Source: Cerrena zonata
Lineage: Eukaryota; Basidiomycota; Agaricomycetes; Polyporales; Cerrenaceae
NCBI GenBank assembly: GCA_038087015.1
Contig: JASBNA010000026.1
Location: 124,001 to 188,000, forward strand
Length of the DNA stretch: 64,000 bases
Direction of reading: 5' to 3'
Positions within the stretch are counted from its first letter, which is position 1; the number at the start of each line of letters is the position of its first letter. The translations under genes were made by a program, and so were the position numbers. Shown here piece by piece: positions 10,197-23,030 of this stretch. The notes below the pieces were generated by a model, which saw only the letters and a program-made list of their open reading frames with translations, did no database searches and had not been told where the DNA came from.

Positions 10197-12040
10197 CTAT
10201 GCATCTGTATCCTTATCAGTACCATCCTGGATTAAGTGATCAGTATAGTATGTATAATGGAACCGAATATGGGGACGTGCTTCGTTTATGTGGCTAGATC
10301 GCAGCCGAATAGGAGGGCGTGAAGCAGACGTTGTCTTCTGCGCAGCAGCGCGTCTTCTGGGCGCAGGTGCGTTTCCAACACGGGGTATAATTATTGGCGG
10401 TTGAAATGCAACACTCAGAACCTGTAAAGCGAAATAATGAGTGAGTAAATGGTTTACATCGTGCAGTGACCTACATCTTCGTTGTCCAAATACTTGCTGG
10501 ATATACCTGCAAGTGGACCATATTGAACAGTAGTTCCGGGGAGGGTTTGTTCTGCACAGGCCACACCATATCAGTTCATCCTCTTGCAACCATTATTATT
10601 TTACATACCATCCACCTTTGGAGAAATACTTCGTTGCCGTGGTCTTTTGTTCAGTGGGCCATCTTGCTGCCCTAGAGCATTCTGAATGTTCACCATATGA
10701 TAGTTTAGCATCAGATATCTAATTGGACCAATATGTTAAGAAGGCTATACCTCTTCGGGATCATCGTCTTCCGATGGCGGCTATTGTGCACAATACATTA
10801 CCACAATCTTTTCAAAGGCAATTCAAGACGATTTACTTACTGGTGGGGAATGGTGTATCTGGCGTTTTAGCCCACTACCTCCCTGGCGAGATGCGCTTGG
10901 AACACTCCCCTCTGGATCGTCAACGTCCATGGCATCGGCCTGTGAGACAGCACTCCCTGGTTGCAACATTGTGCCTCCTCGGGCAGAAGAATTGTCTTTG
11001 ACGGCTAACTTGCCGTCATTCCTAAGATACCGATTTCGTGCTATTGTTAAGCACTCCAGCGCAAAATCCTGTATCTTCTGTGTGGCCTCCGACTCCGGAA
11101 TAGCAGGACGTAATGTGCGTTGTAAGAGGTTTTGGGTGGCCTGTAACAGATCATAGTAAGCAGGCTTGACCCATGAAGGGGGCCCACCTGCAAAATTGAT
11201 CTTCTTTGTCTGCACAATATCCTGTAGCTTGAAGTAATCAATTATATGTGACTCCTTTCCCTGCCCTTCTGCACTTAATATCTCCTCAGGTTGTTGAGGG
11301 ATTTGGGTGATGGAGAACATCCCCTGAAGATCTATAATAGGATGAACTATATGTTTTTCTTTGTAGGAGTAATATATCACTTGCCTGGGGTCATGGAGAT
11401 CAAGAGCCATGTTTCCCTAGAGTCACCTACTATGTCTGCCCACATAGAGGGTTGAAGGAAGCCCGTTACATTCCAGTAGGTTGCGATTAGCGCCAGCTGC
11501 CAAGGAAACCAGGTCGATGACATGATACCCAGTGACCACATCCCATCTGCTGCCTCAAAACAGGCTTCCAACGCTCCTAAAATCACAGCACAGTGTTCAC
11601 GTACAATAAGGTGGACTGAAGAGTAGTCGAATTTATCACTGCTCAACATGGCAGAGACATACGAAAGCCATGGAAGTATTGTCCCCAGCAAATCATAAGA
11701 TGAAGGGGGAAGTAAGGTTACAACTGAGCCCTTGTCGGTGACGGCACAGTACGTATCCAACTCCCTTTGAATCAAACGCATGCCATTGGCGGCATCGTTG
11801 ACTGGGAGGGAGAGATCGCTCTGTTTGCAGACTGCATACTCATGCCCTTTGTCCAATAAGACTTGACCCTTCCTCAGGAACAAGTTCATGTGGGTAGTGG
11901 GGCTGGCCATGGGACGCGGAAACATCTTTCCAACAAGCAATTTAAAACGCTCAGAATCTATTTATGTCGTAGTAGCAAGGAGTTTGCATGGAATAAGCCG
12001 ATAACTTACATTGTGCAACTGTCTGCGGGAGTGTAGACAT
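10197..12040 (-). CDS. uncharacterised multi-exon protein of about 490 residues
   Basis: The proposed start is ATG at 12040 (MSTLPQTVAQ). Exons 12040-12010, 11957-11470, 11416-10841, 10780-10751, 10681-about 10616, 10551-10507 and 10421-10197 join without stops, using 52-53-nt introns and a few longer ones. The fifth donor is ambiguous (GTATGT at 10608 or GTGGAT at 10615). The second choice keeps the frame to the stop. The N-terminal half looks globular and hydrophobic (WFPWQLALIATYWN). The C-terminal part is charged and low-complexity, with DAMDVDDPEG, SEDDDPEE and a KRPRQR stretch that could be a nuclear signal. I do not recognise the family. No neighbour suggests a role. Confidence 0.6.
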
Positions 12041-12832
12041 CGTGTATCTTTGGTGAACCGTGTGTGATGAAGGCCGGGTTGAGTATGGAAATGCGGACGA
12101 AACACCGCAAGCTCTGTATGGGCGCAGTTTCCCGCGCTTTACTCAGTTTGGATATTATGTATGCCACTACAGTCAAGGACGGGTTCTTGACACAACCTTG
12201 ACACACCCAATCAAAAGTTATGCAGGACATATTTTTTGAGCTCAAAACTTAGTACAATCAAATATACCCTATGGTACCTCTATATTGTGAAGTTTGGGGC
12301 CGGCGCAAACAATCCTACATGCGCAACTTGAAAAATATGTCTGAAATCCTAGTCTTTGACGAAACCACCCACCCCTAGCATATTATGGTGGTCCATTTGC
12401 GCATTTATTCCCCGAAAAAGATTTGACCCCCTCAGATTCCCCGAAACAAAAGTTTCGAGCGGCGCCTAAGAGACACATTACACATTACATAAGCACGGAA
12501 CTCTTGTCATAACAAGGCTCATATTTGTACGACGGTCGAAAACCTTCAGGCAATAGTAGGTTGCTGGTCTGAGTTTGGGACACATAGTTCTAGTCTATTT
12601 GCCTTTCTAACAGAAGCATTGAAATTGTGGAGGATCAGAGCCAGGCGGAGAATGATGGCGAGGAAGTGAATGATGGAACAGGTAAAAAGGATGAGAAGGA
12701 ACTACGAAAGTTATGAATACGGGTCCTGCCGCCAGCAGAGTCCAGTACCATTCCTGCTAAACGAGTGAGGTCAGACTCCGTTTTAGGCGAAATAGCAGAG
12801 AAACGTACAAATAGGTTAACAGGGTAATATTT
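12041..12832. other. intergenic, no gene seen
   Basis: An open minus frame (12245-12006) covers the presumed promoter of the gene ending upstream, but it has no recognisable motif. The rest has no ORF or repeat that I can support. Confidence 0.45.
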
Positions 12833-15800
12833 TTACGTGTAGTCTTCACTTATTGGAGAATTGAAATGGGTCAATGATGCAACACCGTCAACAAGCGTGA
12901 TTGGGTTTGTGAGAGATATACCTCCTTCAATATTGATATCACTATCAGACATCGTTTCTTGTGGTGACAAGGTGTCAGGTTCAACTCCATGAAGTGTCCT
13001 GTCCAAGAAAATATGTAGCTGTCCCTCATGGAGTTTAGCAACCCCATTACCAAACTCGTTTGGAACCTCGTATGGCTGCTTTCTACCTGGGCAGAAGGAG
13101 AGAATGTTGGCTTCGTGGTAGTGACGTCCAAGTCGATTGATATCGTTTCGTGCATTTGCAGGTGTATGTTTTCCACTGGTCTTGTTGAGTCCGAAGTTTT
13201 CCGTAAATCTTTCCCGCAAGTGACCAAACCCACTGAGATTAAGACCAACACATTCCTTGAGAAAACTTGAGTCGAAGTCCATGGTCTTCTTCTGAAACAA
13301 GCGCTTCAACCAAAAGTTGTGATGCTCCTGTAGTAGATCAAGCTCGTGACAATGTCCTGGTCGTCCTGATCGGTTGACTAGCCAGTTGTTGAGATGTGCG
13401 ATTTTCAAATCTTCCGGGTACTCCTTGAGAAAGTTACAAGCAAGTTCAAGTAGTTCATTTCCGTAATTTGTTGCGCCAGCACCCCAGAATGAGAAACGGA
13501 GAACCTATAAATGGTGTCAATATTATCGTATTATAGGAGATATCAACTGTGACTCAGACCTTTATTATTTCATGCACGCGACCTGGGTCACCTTCTGCAA
13601 CCGACGCACAAAACTCCCGATACCAAAAGGTCATACGCATAAAATTGACTGTGTTCATTAGTTGCTGATCGCCCTTGCACGCTTCGAACTGCTTTCCTGG
13701 AGTATGTGCCTTGCCACCACGACGTCTTTGAGTCTTTTTCGTGATTTCAGGCTTGTCAGTCACTCCTTCGGCGTTGACTATAACTAGAGAGATTATTAGA
13801 TCACTACAACCTCTTCAGAGAATATTGAGGTACCTGATTCACCAACAACGTATGCAGGCCCATGGATATCCTCATCCCGAAGACAGAAGTCTTGCGAATC
13901 ATCATAAGCAGACAGACGTAAATAGCGGTTGTATACATTCTCAGCAAGACCGGTCAATTGCTCCAGTGAGTAATTGGTAAACTCTCCCTCTGAGCTGAAA
14001 TATGCTTCAAGAGTGTCGAGAAGGTTGCCATCTGGCGAGGTTGATGACAGTTCTTGACAGAGTAGTCTGGAAGGCAGCAGATCAAATAATGTAAGAGATA
14101 CAGAACTGAGGGTGGTGCCTTACCGTAAGACGTCAAGAGCTAGTGCATCGAAACGGGCTTCCAGAATATGGTGCGCCGAATAGAACTCGCATTTATCGGC
14201 ATTGAACTTCTCTCTTCCAAGCAACACACAATCATGGTGTAGCCCAAAAATATCTTTACCGAGACCCGGCCACCAATGCATTTTGAAGATATATTTTTGC
14301 CATGCCCACTTTATATGCCACAGCTCGACCCTTGGTATCACCCAATCATGACGCTCAAATGGAGTAAAACACTTTGCCATGAAACGCTTAACCTTCCGTA
14401 ACCGGTCAACACTTGGTTGATCACCACAGACAAAAACCAAGCACTTGTGAAGCCACTCAGGGCGAATCCGAAGTTGCTTGCAGAAGATATATTGTATGAC
14501 ACGTGCTACCCCGGTTGTGATTGCTTCATCAATGTTCGAGCAACGTAGGGTTTGAATCTCCGAGATCCGCAATGGTAAACGATGTTTCTTGAACTCTTCA
14601 AAGAAAAACTTCTCAACTACGCCTCGATGTTTTAACAGACTCGGAATCCATTTGACCCAAATGCGGAGTATAGATGCTTTGCCGATATCCATAAGATGTT
14701 GCCAATCGATGTCGCGCTCAAGTTCCTCAACCGTTAGCGAGCGACGTGCCCCACTTCGCAACCTTTCCAGTAATGGTTCTTGATCCATAGCACCAGGAGG
14801 AATGTCTTCAAGTTTGACTAGAGTTGCAGCTGTACCACTGTGTAGCTGATTACGATGTCCGAGGGTTTGCCGCCATACACGTTGATACTTGTTGACATTA
14901 TCAAACAGAGCTTGAAACCAGGGTATTCCACTGGCTAGTTTCTTACCCCATGCTTGGAGAGTGAGGTCTGAGTCTTTCGCCAGAGTCCGCAGTCGATCAA
15001 CAGTAGTACTGTATGATATTGATAGACCGACACGACTAGAAAGTCGGAATATATCATGGTGTGCATTACAGGTGAAGAGGAGTACACCGATAAACATAGC
15101 CAGCATGTTTGCTACTCTATAGCGCGCAAACATTAACATTGATAACGCAACTGTCATGATCTAGATTTCGTTTCAGGCACATGAAATGAGGAGGAAGTAT
15201 CAGATTACTTACAAGCCATGCATTCCGCCTTGGTTCGCCATCTCTGTCATTCTCAATAGATTCTTCAATAGGGGCACCATTGGATGATGGATCGAATGCA
15301 AAAGTCTCCTCCTCTTCAGCTACAGGCATTGGTAGCGGTTCCTGAGAACGAACCTGCTTCTCGAGCTTCTTGCGGGCGTCCGGACTGATAGCAACCGTAC
15401 TCGAGATAGTAAAAAGAGCAGGGGCTTGATGAGCGAAGAGCTCTTCAGCTTCAGTGAGGCTGAAGTTATACAGATCAGACCACTGCAGGTTCTTCTTGCA
15501 TGCGAGTGGGCTATCGGGTACAGCGAGAGACTTGGCTTCTTTGTCGACTACAGCGGCAATCTCAGATAGTGCGAAATCAAGGATGTCATTGCGTGTCGAG
15601 GAAGAGATCATAAGGGGAAGGGAGGATTGTATCCTAAGTGAGGGAGGGAGAGCATATCGAGGACGCGACGGAAATGACGGCAGTGTGGGTTTGCGGTCTT
15701 TGAAAACCTGCGCTTTGGGATGGTTGAATAGAAGCCGAATGATGTCGATAGGTTGAGTACCCTCCTTACTAGTACGGTTGAGGAAAGCAGAAATACTCAT

Positions 15801-16590
15801 GTAAACTGTGGGGTGGGTGTTATAGCCGGAGTTCTGAAAGAGGGTGCAAAGAAAGTCGCCGAGTGTAACAAAACCAGATCGCTTTAGCACACGAAGGACG
15901 ACAAGAAGTCGATCCTCAGGTGAAGCAGTGAGATGCCAGTGATGAGGCTTTGATCGGTCGGCCTTGTCCAGGTTAAGACCCGAAAAGATGCGGCGAGAGA
16001 ATGCAGCCTCAATGCCATGCTCAAATGAGTCAGCCACGTTGATAGCAGCAGCCGATGTCGATGTGTTGTGCAAGCTGTTATCGGCGACAGGGGCAGGGGT
16101 CAAGGGAGGTGCTGTGAGGAAGCCATACGGTCCAATATCTGCTGAATTGCATTAGAGACTCAGAATAGTCCCTCGTACTTCAAAGAAACAATGTACCTAA
16201 TGGCGATGCAGCAAAACGTTCCGCTAAGCCAGGCGTTCCAGAAGAGGACGGGAAAACGGGGCTCATCGTAGCTGTAGGACCAGCACGGACCAGTGGTGAA
16301 GCAATCGAAGAGGACACTATTGCGGGGGCATGAAATGGCATTGGGGGCCCGATTGCTGCGGGATTGTAGCCCCACAAATACGTCGGAGCCGCCGGAGTAC
16401 TTGGAGTAGAATTCTCTGACACTGCATTATGCCCTCTACGCACAGAACGTCTCCGCGGAGACAAAGGCAGAGCTTCAATGCGTTGTCCACCTAGAGTGCT
16501 TGCATGCGAAGGTTCTGCAGAGCGAAAAATCCCATTGAGAGGTGTTACATCCACTGTTGTGTAGACGATCCATCCGGAGGGTCATCTGGA
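12833..16590 (-). CDS. DUF6589-domain protein, intact-looking
   Basis: Exons 16525/16554-16197, 16138-15213, 15160-14124, 14066-13834, 13783-13560 and 13504-12833 join in frame with introns of about 50-58 nt. The start exon lies near 16585 but is uncertain. The N-terminal part is Ser/Pro-rich (LSPRRRSVRRG). A region follows with LRVLKRSGFVTLGDFLCTLF, as in the second copy at 55.8 kb. The core has HRNQLHSGTAATLVKL, VFVCGDQPSVDRLRKVKRF, VELWHIKWAW, FWGAGATNYGNELLELACNF and NNWLVNRSGRPGH...LLQEH. These features match DUF6589, a family greatly expanded in Agaricomycetes whose D/H-containing core suggests a transposase-derived RNase H-like fold (inference). There are no internal stops, unlike the copy at 52.7-55.9 kb. 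Confidence 0.75.
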
Positions 16591-17401
16591 TCGTGCGGGG
16601 AGTTTTTAGATCCCATTGAAGGGATGTAGCTGGTTTTGCGAGAAGCCTAGCGGACGGAAAGAACGAATGTACTTTGTAGACGCCGGCCTCTTCGAAGCAA
16701 GCAATCTGATGCCGTCGGCAAGTTAAAACTCAGCTTTTCTCACGGGGTACTCACACTGGCCTAGGGAGTTTAGTTCCAGCCTCTATATGAAGGAACGACT
16801 ATCTTTTGAAAGTCATAGAGGTTGGAAATGAGCCTACTGAAATCCTGCCCAAGTGGATTCTGAGAATTTGTGACACGCCTCGGGAAGTAATAAAACCTAT
16901 TTCGAATATCATCGGATGCTCCGGTAAGTCTTTCTAGATCATATATCTATTGTTATTTGCCATTTGTTTTGCTGGAAATGGAACATTCTCATGCCAATGT
17001 CTTGACCGGATATTTGAGTGAGGAAGATAGTCACCGCACCCGCAGATCAATCAGACGCCATCCAATAGGAGGATAGCGATAGAGATTAGATTGACTAAAT
17101 ATAGGAATTAAGTGGGTTGATCCGCCTGTGTCAAGGACTGGGGGATGGGCGATAACGCTGCCTGTGTTAACGTGCAGAGTTATTCAAATTTTGTATGCAA
17201 AGCCTCTTCTCTTGCCACGAAGGGTGGCATCATATATGTTTATATATCACGAAATCGAAGTATTTATTTGCTTATATGATATTCGAGATGGGGACCCAAC
17301 AGCACCCAGAAGAAATTTGCCTGTGTCAAGGACCCGTCCTTGACTGTAGTGACTAGACTCGTAGAACCAGTCCACTCGCAAGCTGGACGCGCTTTCCTTT
17401 T
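16591..17401. other. no gene seen
   Basis: No ORF with motif support lies in this interval. The 5' flank of the DUF6589 gene is presumably here, but no TATA-like element is convincing. Confidence 0.45.
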
Positions 17402-17591
17402 GTGGATTCGGAGTTTGGAATGGCGCGAGCTTGCGAGTGGATCGAATGGCTTGCAACAGTGTCTCCCTGTATTGAAATCCTAAGAAAGCTGCCTACACAG
17501 ATCAATTCCGACCTTGGATCACGTCGAGGCTCGAAACATATCTCACCCGATCTTAGAAACGACATTACTGCCATACTCAAGACGCCGTTTT
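17402..17591 (+). pseudogene. short coding fragment (IEWLATV / DLRNDI), cut by a repeat
   Basis: The frame reads EWIEWLATVSPCIEILRKLP then GSRRGSKHISPDLRNDI. This resembles a segment I recall from a multi-copy agaricomycete family of unknown function. It stops where the 167-bp repeat begins at 17592. It is a plausible relic interrupted by that insertion. Confidence is limited by the short length. Confidence 0.4.
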
Positions 17592-17758
17592 GTCAAACTC
17601 TATGGGTTAGGCTCTTTCCATTCAGAGTTAAACTCCAATATGGTATGATATTGTAGCTATATACTACTACATGCATTCTTCCAATTTTCAGATGAAACCG
17701 TCCAGAATTGCATGTGCCAGAGGACAATATGACAATGTGCAGCCTCATCTTCAAGCAG
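17592..17758 (+). repeat. 167-bp dispersed repeat (copy 2 of 3)
   Basis: Same length and same ends as 3936-4102. Its right end touches the truncated 3' end of the minus-strand pseudogene at 17759. Its left end touches a coding fragment. It therefore either inserted between them or mediated a junction. Confidence 0.7.
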
Positions 17759-20181
17759 GGGCACTCCGAGTTGGGTGTGGTTTGCATTCACTATCCAATA
17801 ACCCACCTGTAGACCCGACGTGTCCCAGACAGTAGGAGTAGGCCACCAAGTGTAGACGCTGATTTGCTTGTGTTGCTCTGGAAAAAGATGTCAATCGGGA
17901 CAATGGCGGGGGGTGATGTGTTGGACTTACGGTCGTAACCGGTATATGCACCCACAATGATGTCGATCTCGCTAGGTGTGAGGGAATAGTGAAGCATGTC
18001 CGGGTGTTGGTCAATGTTGACGAAGAATGTCTGGTGCGTGACATACTGCTCATGGGACGTGTTGAACAGCCCCCGTTGCTGAACACTTTCGGTTGCGAGA
18101 CGATACAGTATGCCGCCAGATGATAATGCGGCGATAACGAGTGAGGGCATAGGATGCATAGTCATCGTGGCTGAATGTATGATGGCGGGCACGGAAAGAG
18201 GTCGTAAGCGAAGGAGTAGGTGGTATCTGTGGTGATAAGTGAAGATTAGGACACAACAGGCCGAATTTGCAGCCACGGCGCATGAGAGACTCTGCAAGGG
18301 GAGCGACGTCGGTGCTTCCATGCCTGAAGATCTGGTTGAGAGTGATGCTATCGTACGCAAGGAGGTGGAGCCCAAGCTCCTTGCTGTCTCGGCATTCGAC
18401 AGCGTACAGGATGCTGGCGGGGTCACTTGGGCAGGTAGCGATGCGGGTCACAAAGTTGACATTGGGAACACGGGAGAGAGTGGAAAGATCGGAGACGGTT
18501 GGGGGGACGTGAGCTCTTTCTTTGGATGCCATGACTGCTGCAACAAAGTGGGCGATCGCGTGAGCGTTTTCCGACGATAGAGGGCCATGTATTTCTTCAT
18601 TGAAGTGATTCAACGCTTGGTGAAAAGATAGCGGAGGGCCAATGATGGGAGAAAGGGTGGCACCGTACCGAATCTTGAGGGCAGTTGTGAGGGGCTCCAA
18701 GCTGCTCAACGTCATGAAGCAACTCTTCAGCTCGTACTGCTCGAGTTGGGGTACCCGGAGGTGGGTAAGATGTACGTCAGGCAGGCTGTTGTCATCCAGA
18801 GTGGGGACGTGCATGAAATCATGGGTAGGACTCGCTGAGTGGTCGTCAACTTCTTGGTCAGTCACAAAGTCTTGGGAGATATCGATCTCCATGGTCCATG
18901 AGTGAAACCTCTTCTGATATCGAGTGTGATGTTGCCAGACCTCGATTGCCCACTGGTAAGTGCGAGGCTGGCGGAAATGATGAGGGTATTTGGTCACTTT
19001 GACCCACTCAAAAAATCGGCATTGCTTGGAGGGGTGGACGAGTGTACCTACGGTTTGAATGAGCTGCATCCGGCGGAAGCGTTGTTGCTACGTCTCCTTG
19101 GACTCGCGTACTGCATCCTCGTAGCTTCGGCGGATGGAAAAGTCAGACATGGTTTCGTATCGACCTCGCTTGGAACGAGGAGGGAATGCCATCCCTTCAT
19201 CGAGGGTGTCAACATCTTCTCCGTCGGTAAGTAAAGGTACACAAGTGGAAGAAGTGGGACTGGAGGCCGAGGTAGACTGGATCCGAAGAGCTAGGCGACC
19301 TGTAGGAGGCTGCGCTGGTGGATGCATAGGGAACGACCAAAGCGTGGTCTCCATGAAGGGGAGTTGGCAACGGACATGGAAGGGTGGTAGGATGGCACGG
19401 CCATAGGCAGACGGGTTGTCTTCCTTCTTGTGTGTTGGGAAGATGTACCAGATCATGATCGAGGACTCCATATTCTCGCAAAAGTTCAACATGCTCCAAT
19501 CGGAAGACATGTTGATGACCATGCCGCGCCGCTGCTGTCGATGAGGACACGGTCAAGCGTTGACTGCTGCAACAGACCGAGCCAAAGGGGACGACCATCC
19601 TTCTCGCGTAAGCCAAGGGAGATCACAAAGGAGAGCCAACAAGCCCAAGCGAAGAGCAAACGCTGGGCGGTGAATCTCCTGCTCTGATTCCTCTGGCTAT
19701 TAGGATCCGTAAAATACTGTATATAACCGCAGACAGAGGGCAAAGGGGGAAGACGAGTGTCAAGAGGAATAAAGGGCAAAATGGGTTGCAATACCCGGGC
19801 TAGTGAGTGGAGAGTCGTTTCAAGTTCCTGCCACTGGGCGAGGAGAGCGGGTGTGAAAGGGTGGCGCCAATCCAGTGGGTCAAAGAGACTGTCACCGAGG
19901 CAGTCGAGCTTGCGTGGTACGAAGGCCATGTAGAAATAGTCATCGCGTCCCCAGGAAGGACGCAACTGATAGCTGGATTCGGGTCCTGGTGTCAGATACA
20001 ACTTTTCGGGAAAGTGGTGTTCGTGTAGTAGGTGACGGCCGTTTTGGTGATGGGTATGGTGAGATTTAGGGTAAGGGACTGGCTTGTTGATGTTGGAGAC
20101 CACAAGACCCCAGCAGGTCGTAAATGCATAACGATGGACAAGCGAGGAATAGGGCTGTTGAGTGGTGTAAAGCGACATCAA
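17759..20181 (-). pseudogene. uncharacterised agaricomycete multi-copy protein, broken by a frameshift and a stop
   Basis: The frame starts at MSLYTTQQ near 20178 and continues with YFYMAFVPRKLDCLGD and RLLFAWACWLSFVISLGL to about 19530. There a 1-2-nt shift in a GGCGCGGCATGG context moves it into the frame of MSSDWSMLNFCENMESS. The second frame runs to an in-frame TAG at 19088-19090. It then continues open with WVKVTKYPHHFRQPRTYQW, and later ALSSGGILYRLA, SEIDIIVGAYTGYD and a 52-nt intron before SVYTWWPTPTVWDTSGL. The end of the reading frame touches the 167-bp repeat. I recall this family (LLFAYW-like segment, SGGI.WRLA, WWP...W..SGL.VGYW) as repeated in Agaricomycetes, function unknown. 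Confidence 0.65.
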
Positions 20182-21061
20182 GAGCGTAAGGAGGGAGAGC
20201 GGAGAGGAGAAGCGTGACGTTGGCTTGGGTGGACGACCTATGGATGTAGGGGAAACTGGACGTCAGGAACCAATTACAGACTCTGTCAATGGATGGGCGA
20301 GTTCAATGGTGTTGATGATCGATGAGCAGAGGCAAGCAAGAGATGATACGGTGACAGTGCATGAATGAATCCAGCAAGCACCCAAGCACAATGATCGCCA
20401 CGTGGTGTAAGCTTTTTGATTTGCGATCTAGCGCCATGTGAATCGTCCGTCACAGAAAGCTGGATAGTGAAAGCCGTAGGGGAGCAGAGACTTTATTATG
20501 CATAGATAAAAAGCCGCGACGAGGTTGTGATCGCATTAGCAAGAGCACGGGTCAAAAGAAGTGTGAGTTGAAATTACGAACGCTAAGCGGTGGTCGCCTA
20601 CCTTTTTGAGTAATTGCCACAAAGATCGAGCGAGGAAGCAGTATCATGGGACATTCGCATTTACAGCTAAGTGATCAGTGGGAGTTCTCCTGTGGAGTCA
20701 ATATATAAGCAAACAGAGATCAAACGGGCGCCGGGTGAGAAGAGCGTAGTATTCAAAGACCATTCGCAATGTGAATGTTTTCGGAACTATCATTTAGACA
20801 GAGGAAGAGGTAATGAATGGGTTTACAGCGCAGAGGATAGAAGATGAACTGTCTACGTTACGGCATCAGCTGGCTGTGCAAAGCGAGAGAGTGGCTGTGG
20901 CTATCGCAGACGCATCGGCGGTGGAACGGTTCAGGAATGCGAGGAAGTGGTGTCGTGAGGCAGAAATAGGCAAGGAACATGATACAAGACATAGGGGTAC
21001 AAAATCATGAAATATATCAACAGTTGGTACATTATATGTGACAAATGAAATAACGTCCGCT
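20182..21061. other. no supported gene
   Basis: Only a short open frame at 20813-21010 is present, with a helical, possibly coiled-coil composition and no family match. The interval separates two minus-strand genes. Confidence 0.4.
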
Positions 21062-22573
21062 TTACCATATGACATTTACGTCCGAAAGCATGTCTTGAAC
21101 CTTTTCCCAGTCTTCTCGACTATGGTTAGGACCGGGAGTGATAGCTTCACGACGTGGAGGAGCGTCGGCAGGTGGTCGAGAGGATCCTGGGGTAGGAGGC
21201 CGGGGGGTATTATTGTGAGGTGAGGGTGCACCTGGCACAGAGGGCGTGCTAACCTGACGTTGTCGGGAAGGGCTCCGCTGCGGTGCCGATACATGCCTAC
21301 GTGGGCTACCCGGCGGAGTGGCCTCACTGGCCTGAATCCGCTTTTCAAGGACGGAGACTCGTTTTGTCGCCACTGCCAAGGCTTTACGTGCCTTACAAAC
21401 CTCCTTTTTTGCCCCTAGCAGCTGCTCGACAAGTCTTGTGCAAAGGATGTCACGGGTGGGGACATTTGGGTCCACGCGTACATCCATGTTTCGTCTGCAT
21501 TCTTCGAGGGACTCATCGCCATCAAGTGCAACTGCAAGATCTTGTGACCGATCCAGATACTCTTTTACATGGGCATATATCATCTTGATTTCATTGGAGT
21601 GATTAATATGGAACCACTCCCATGAATTAGCAGAGTCAATGTTAAATGGACATTGGTGCAATCGATCTTGCAGCAACAGGGCTACAAGGGGATGGTTCCC
21701 ATCCATTTGAACATCAGACTCAGGAGCTAGTAGAAGGGCGAAACGAGTCGGTATGTACCATGCATTCACAGAGTAGTCAAACAAAACTTACCGAGCAATG
21801 CATGCCAAGGCACCTCATACCGGTTTTGGTACCCAATACGCTCGAATGCGGTCGGGAGATGTGTTTTTGCTCGAACAAATATGTCGATATATTCGTACAG
21901 ATCAAATGGTACGAATGCTAGAGACATTTTCCCTTCCTGCCAAGCAGCATCGCATGCGTAAAGGCAGAAGTCGACCACCTGGTGAAGGTACCAGCCATAC
22001 ACCTTCAGCTGGTGACGAATTTCGTCACTGACGGGCGAGCCAACGTGCTCTAACGAGTGGAAGATGACCGCCACGTTGTTATTTGCGTTGATCAAGGGAA
22101 TCATGGCTTGGTAAGTAGCCCGCGGCACAAATGTGCCATTCGCGATGTCCACGCTGTTATCGTCGGGGTCGAAGGTGATCACATATTCAAAATTGGCTCG
22201 GCCCAGTTGTCGTTTAGGATAATTCGCCTTTTTCCACTCTGGACCTGAGTCAGTCGAAGCGAGTGTGGTGTAGATCCAAGATGGATCATGATTTACGGTC
22301 AAGGTATCGGGCGTTACACTTCCCATAACGCAGTCATGGAACGCGAAATTGTAGAGGTCGTATATGTTGAAAAGAAGGGGTCTGATGAAGCTTTCCATGC
22401 ACGCGTTTGCGAGGGACTCCAAATCAGTTCGATATTCTAAAATAGATATAAGTGTCATATTTGGCATGACCTAAGAACTAACTTGTCTCGACTTCTTCCT
22501 TTCTTTCTTGCAGTTTGGCAGCCTTTACCTTAGCGTCTGCAAGCATCGCAAGATCTTTTGTAGCAGGAGGCAT
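21062..22573 (-). CDS. uncharacterised protein with C-terminal coiled coil and Ser/Pro-rich tail
   Basis: Exons 22573-22483, 22436-21792 and 21725-21062 join in frame. The introns are 46 nt (GTTAGT...TTTTAG) and 66 nt (GTAAGT...ACTAG). The first in-frame ATG is at 22573 (MPPATKDLAMLADAKV); the open frame upstream has none. The middle has YDLYNFAFHDCVMGSV, VITFDPDDNSVDIANG and HQVVDFCLYACDAAW. Residues from about 330 (LVEQLLGAKKEVCKARKAL, VSVLEKRIQ) look like a coiled coil. They are followed by a disordered tail rich in Ser, Pro and Arg (SPRRHVSAPQRSPSRQRQ). There are no internal stops. I do not recognise the family. Confidence 0.6.
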
Positions 22574-22853
22574 TGGAAGAGTCAACAAAAGTATGGATTT
22601 AACGTTGAGGTTAATTGCAAAGTGAGGTTTTCGGTAACCGTCATCCGTGAGCGGGCTTCTGGATTTCGGCGCTTCGTAGGATGTCACATCATGTCACAAA
22701 CAAGCCAACCAGCAAACAAACGCGCAAGTAGATCGCTCGCCGATCGTCTTTTACATCTTTTCTCTTGAAAGTTGATCGTCTCTGCACGTCTGCTTGACTC
22801 ACAGTGACTGCTTCACTGCTATCATACCTGGTGAGTCTGACAGATGCTGTTCT

Positions 22854-22905
22854 GTCAAACTCTATGGGTTAGGCACTGTCCACTGAGAATTAAAATCCAA
22901 TATTA
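22854..22905 (+). repeat. 167-bp dispersed repeat, left-end fragment (copy 3 of 3)
   Basis: It shares GTCAAACTCTATGGGTTAGG and about 30 more bases with the two full copies, then diverges after AATATTA. It is a truncated copy with the same left boundary. Confidence 0.6.
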
Positions 22906-23030
22906 CAGCAATTTGCATAAGTATACTAGTAGAGCAGGTCGAATTGTGGCGTAAAATCGCAGTTGCTGTTCTGGCTGATCGGCAGACTATCGGCAGTCAC
23001 AGCCTGGCTGCTGGAAACTTCGAGATATGT

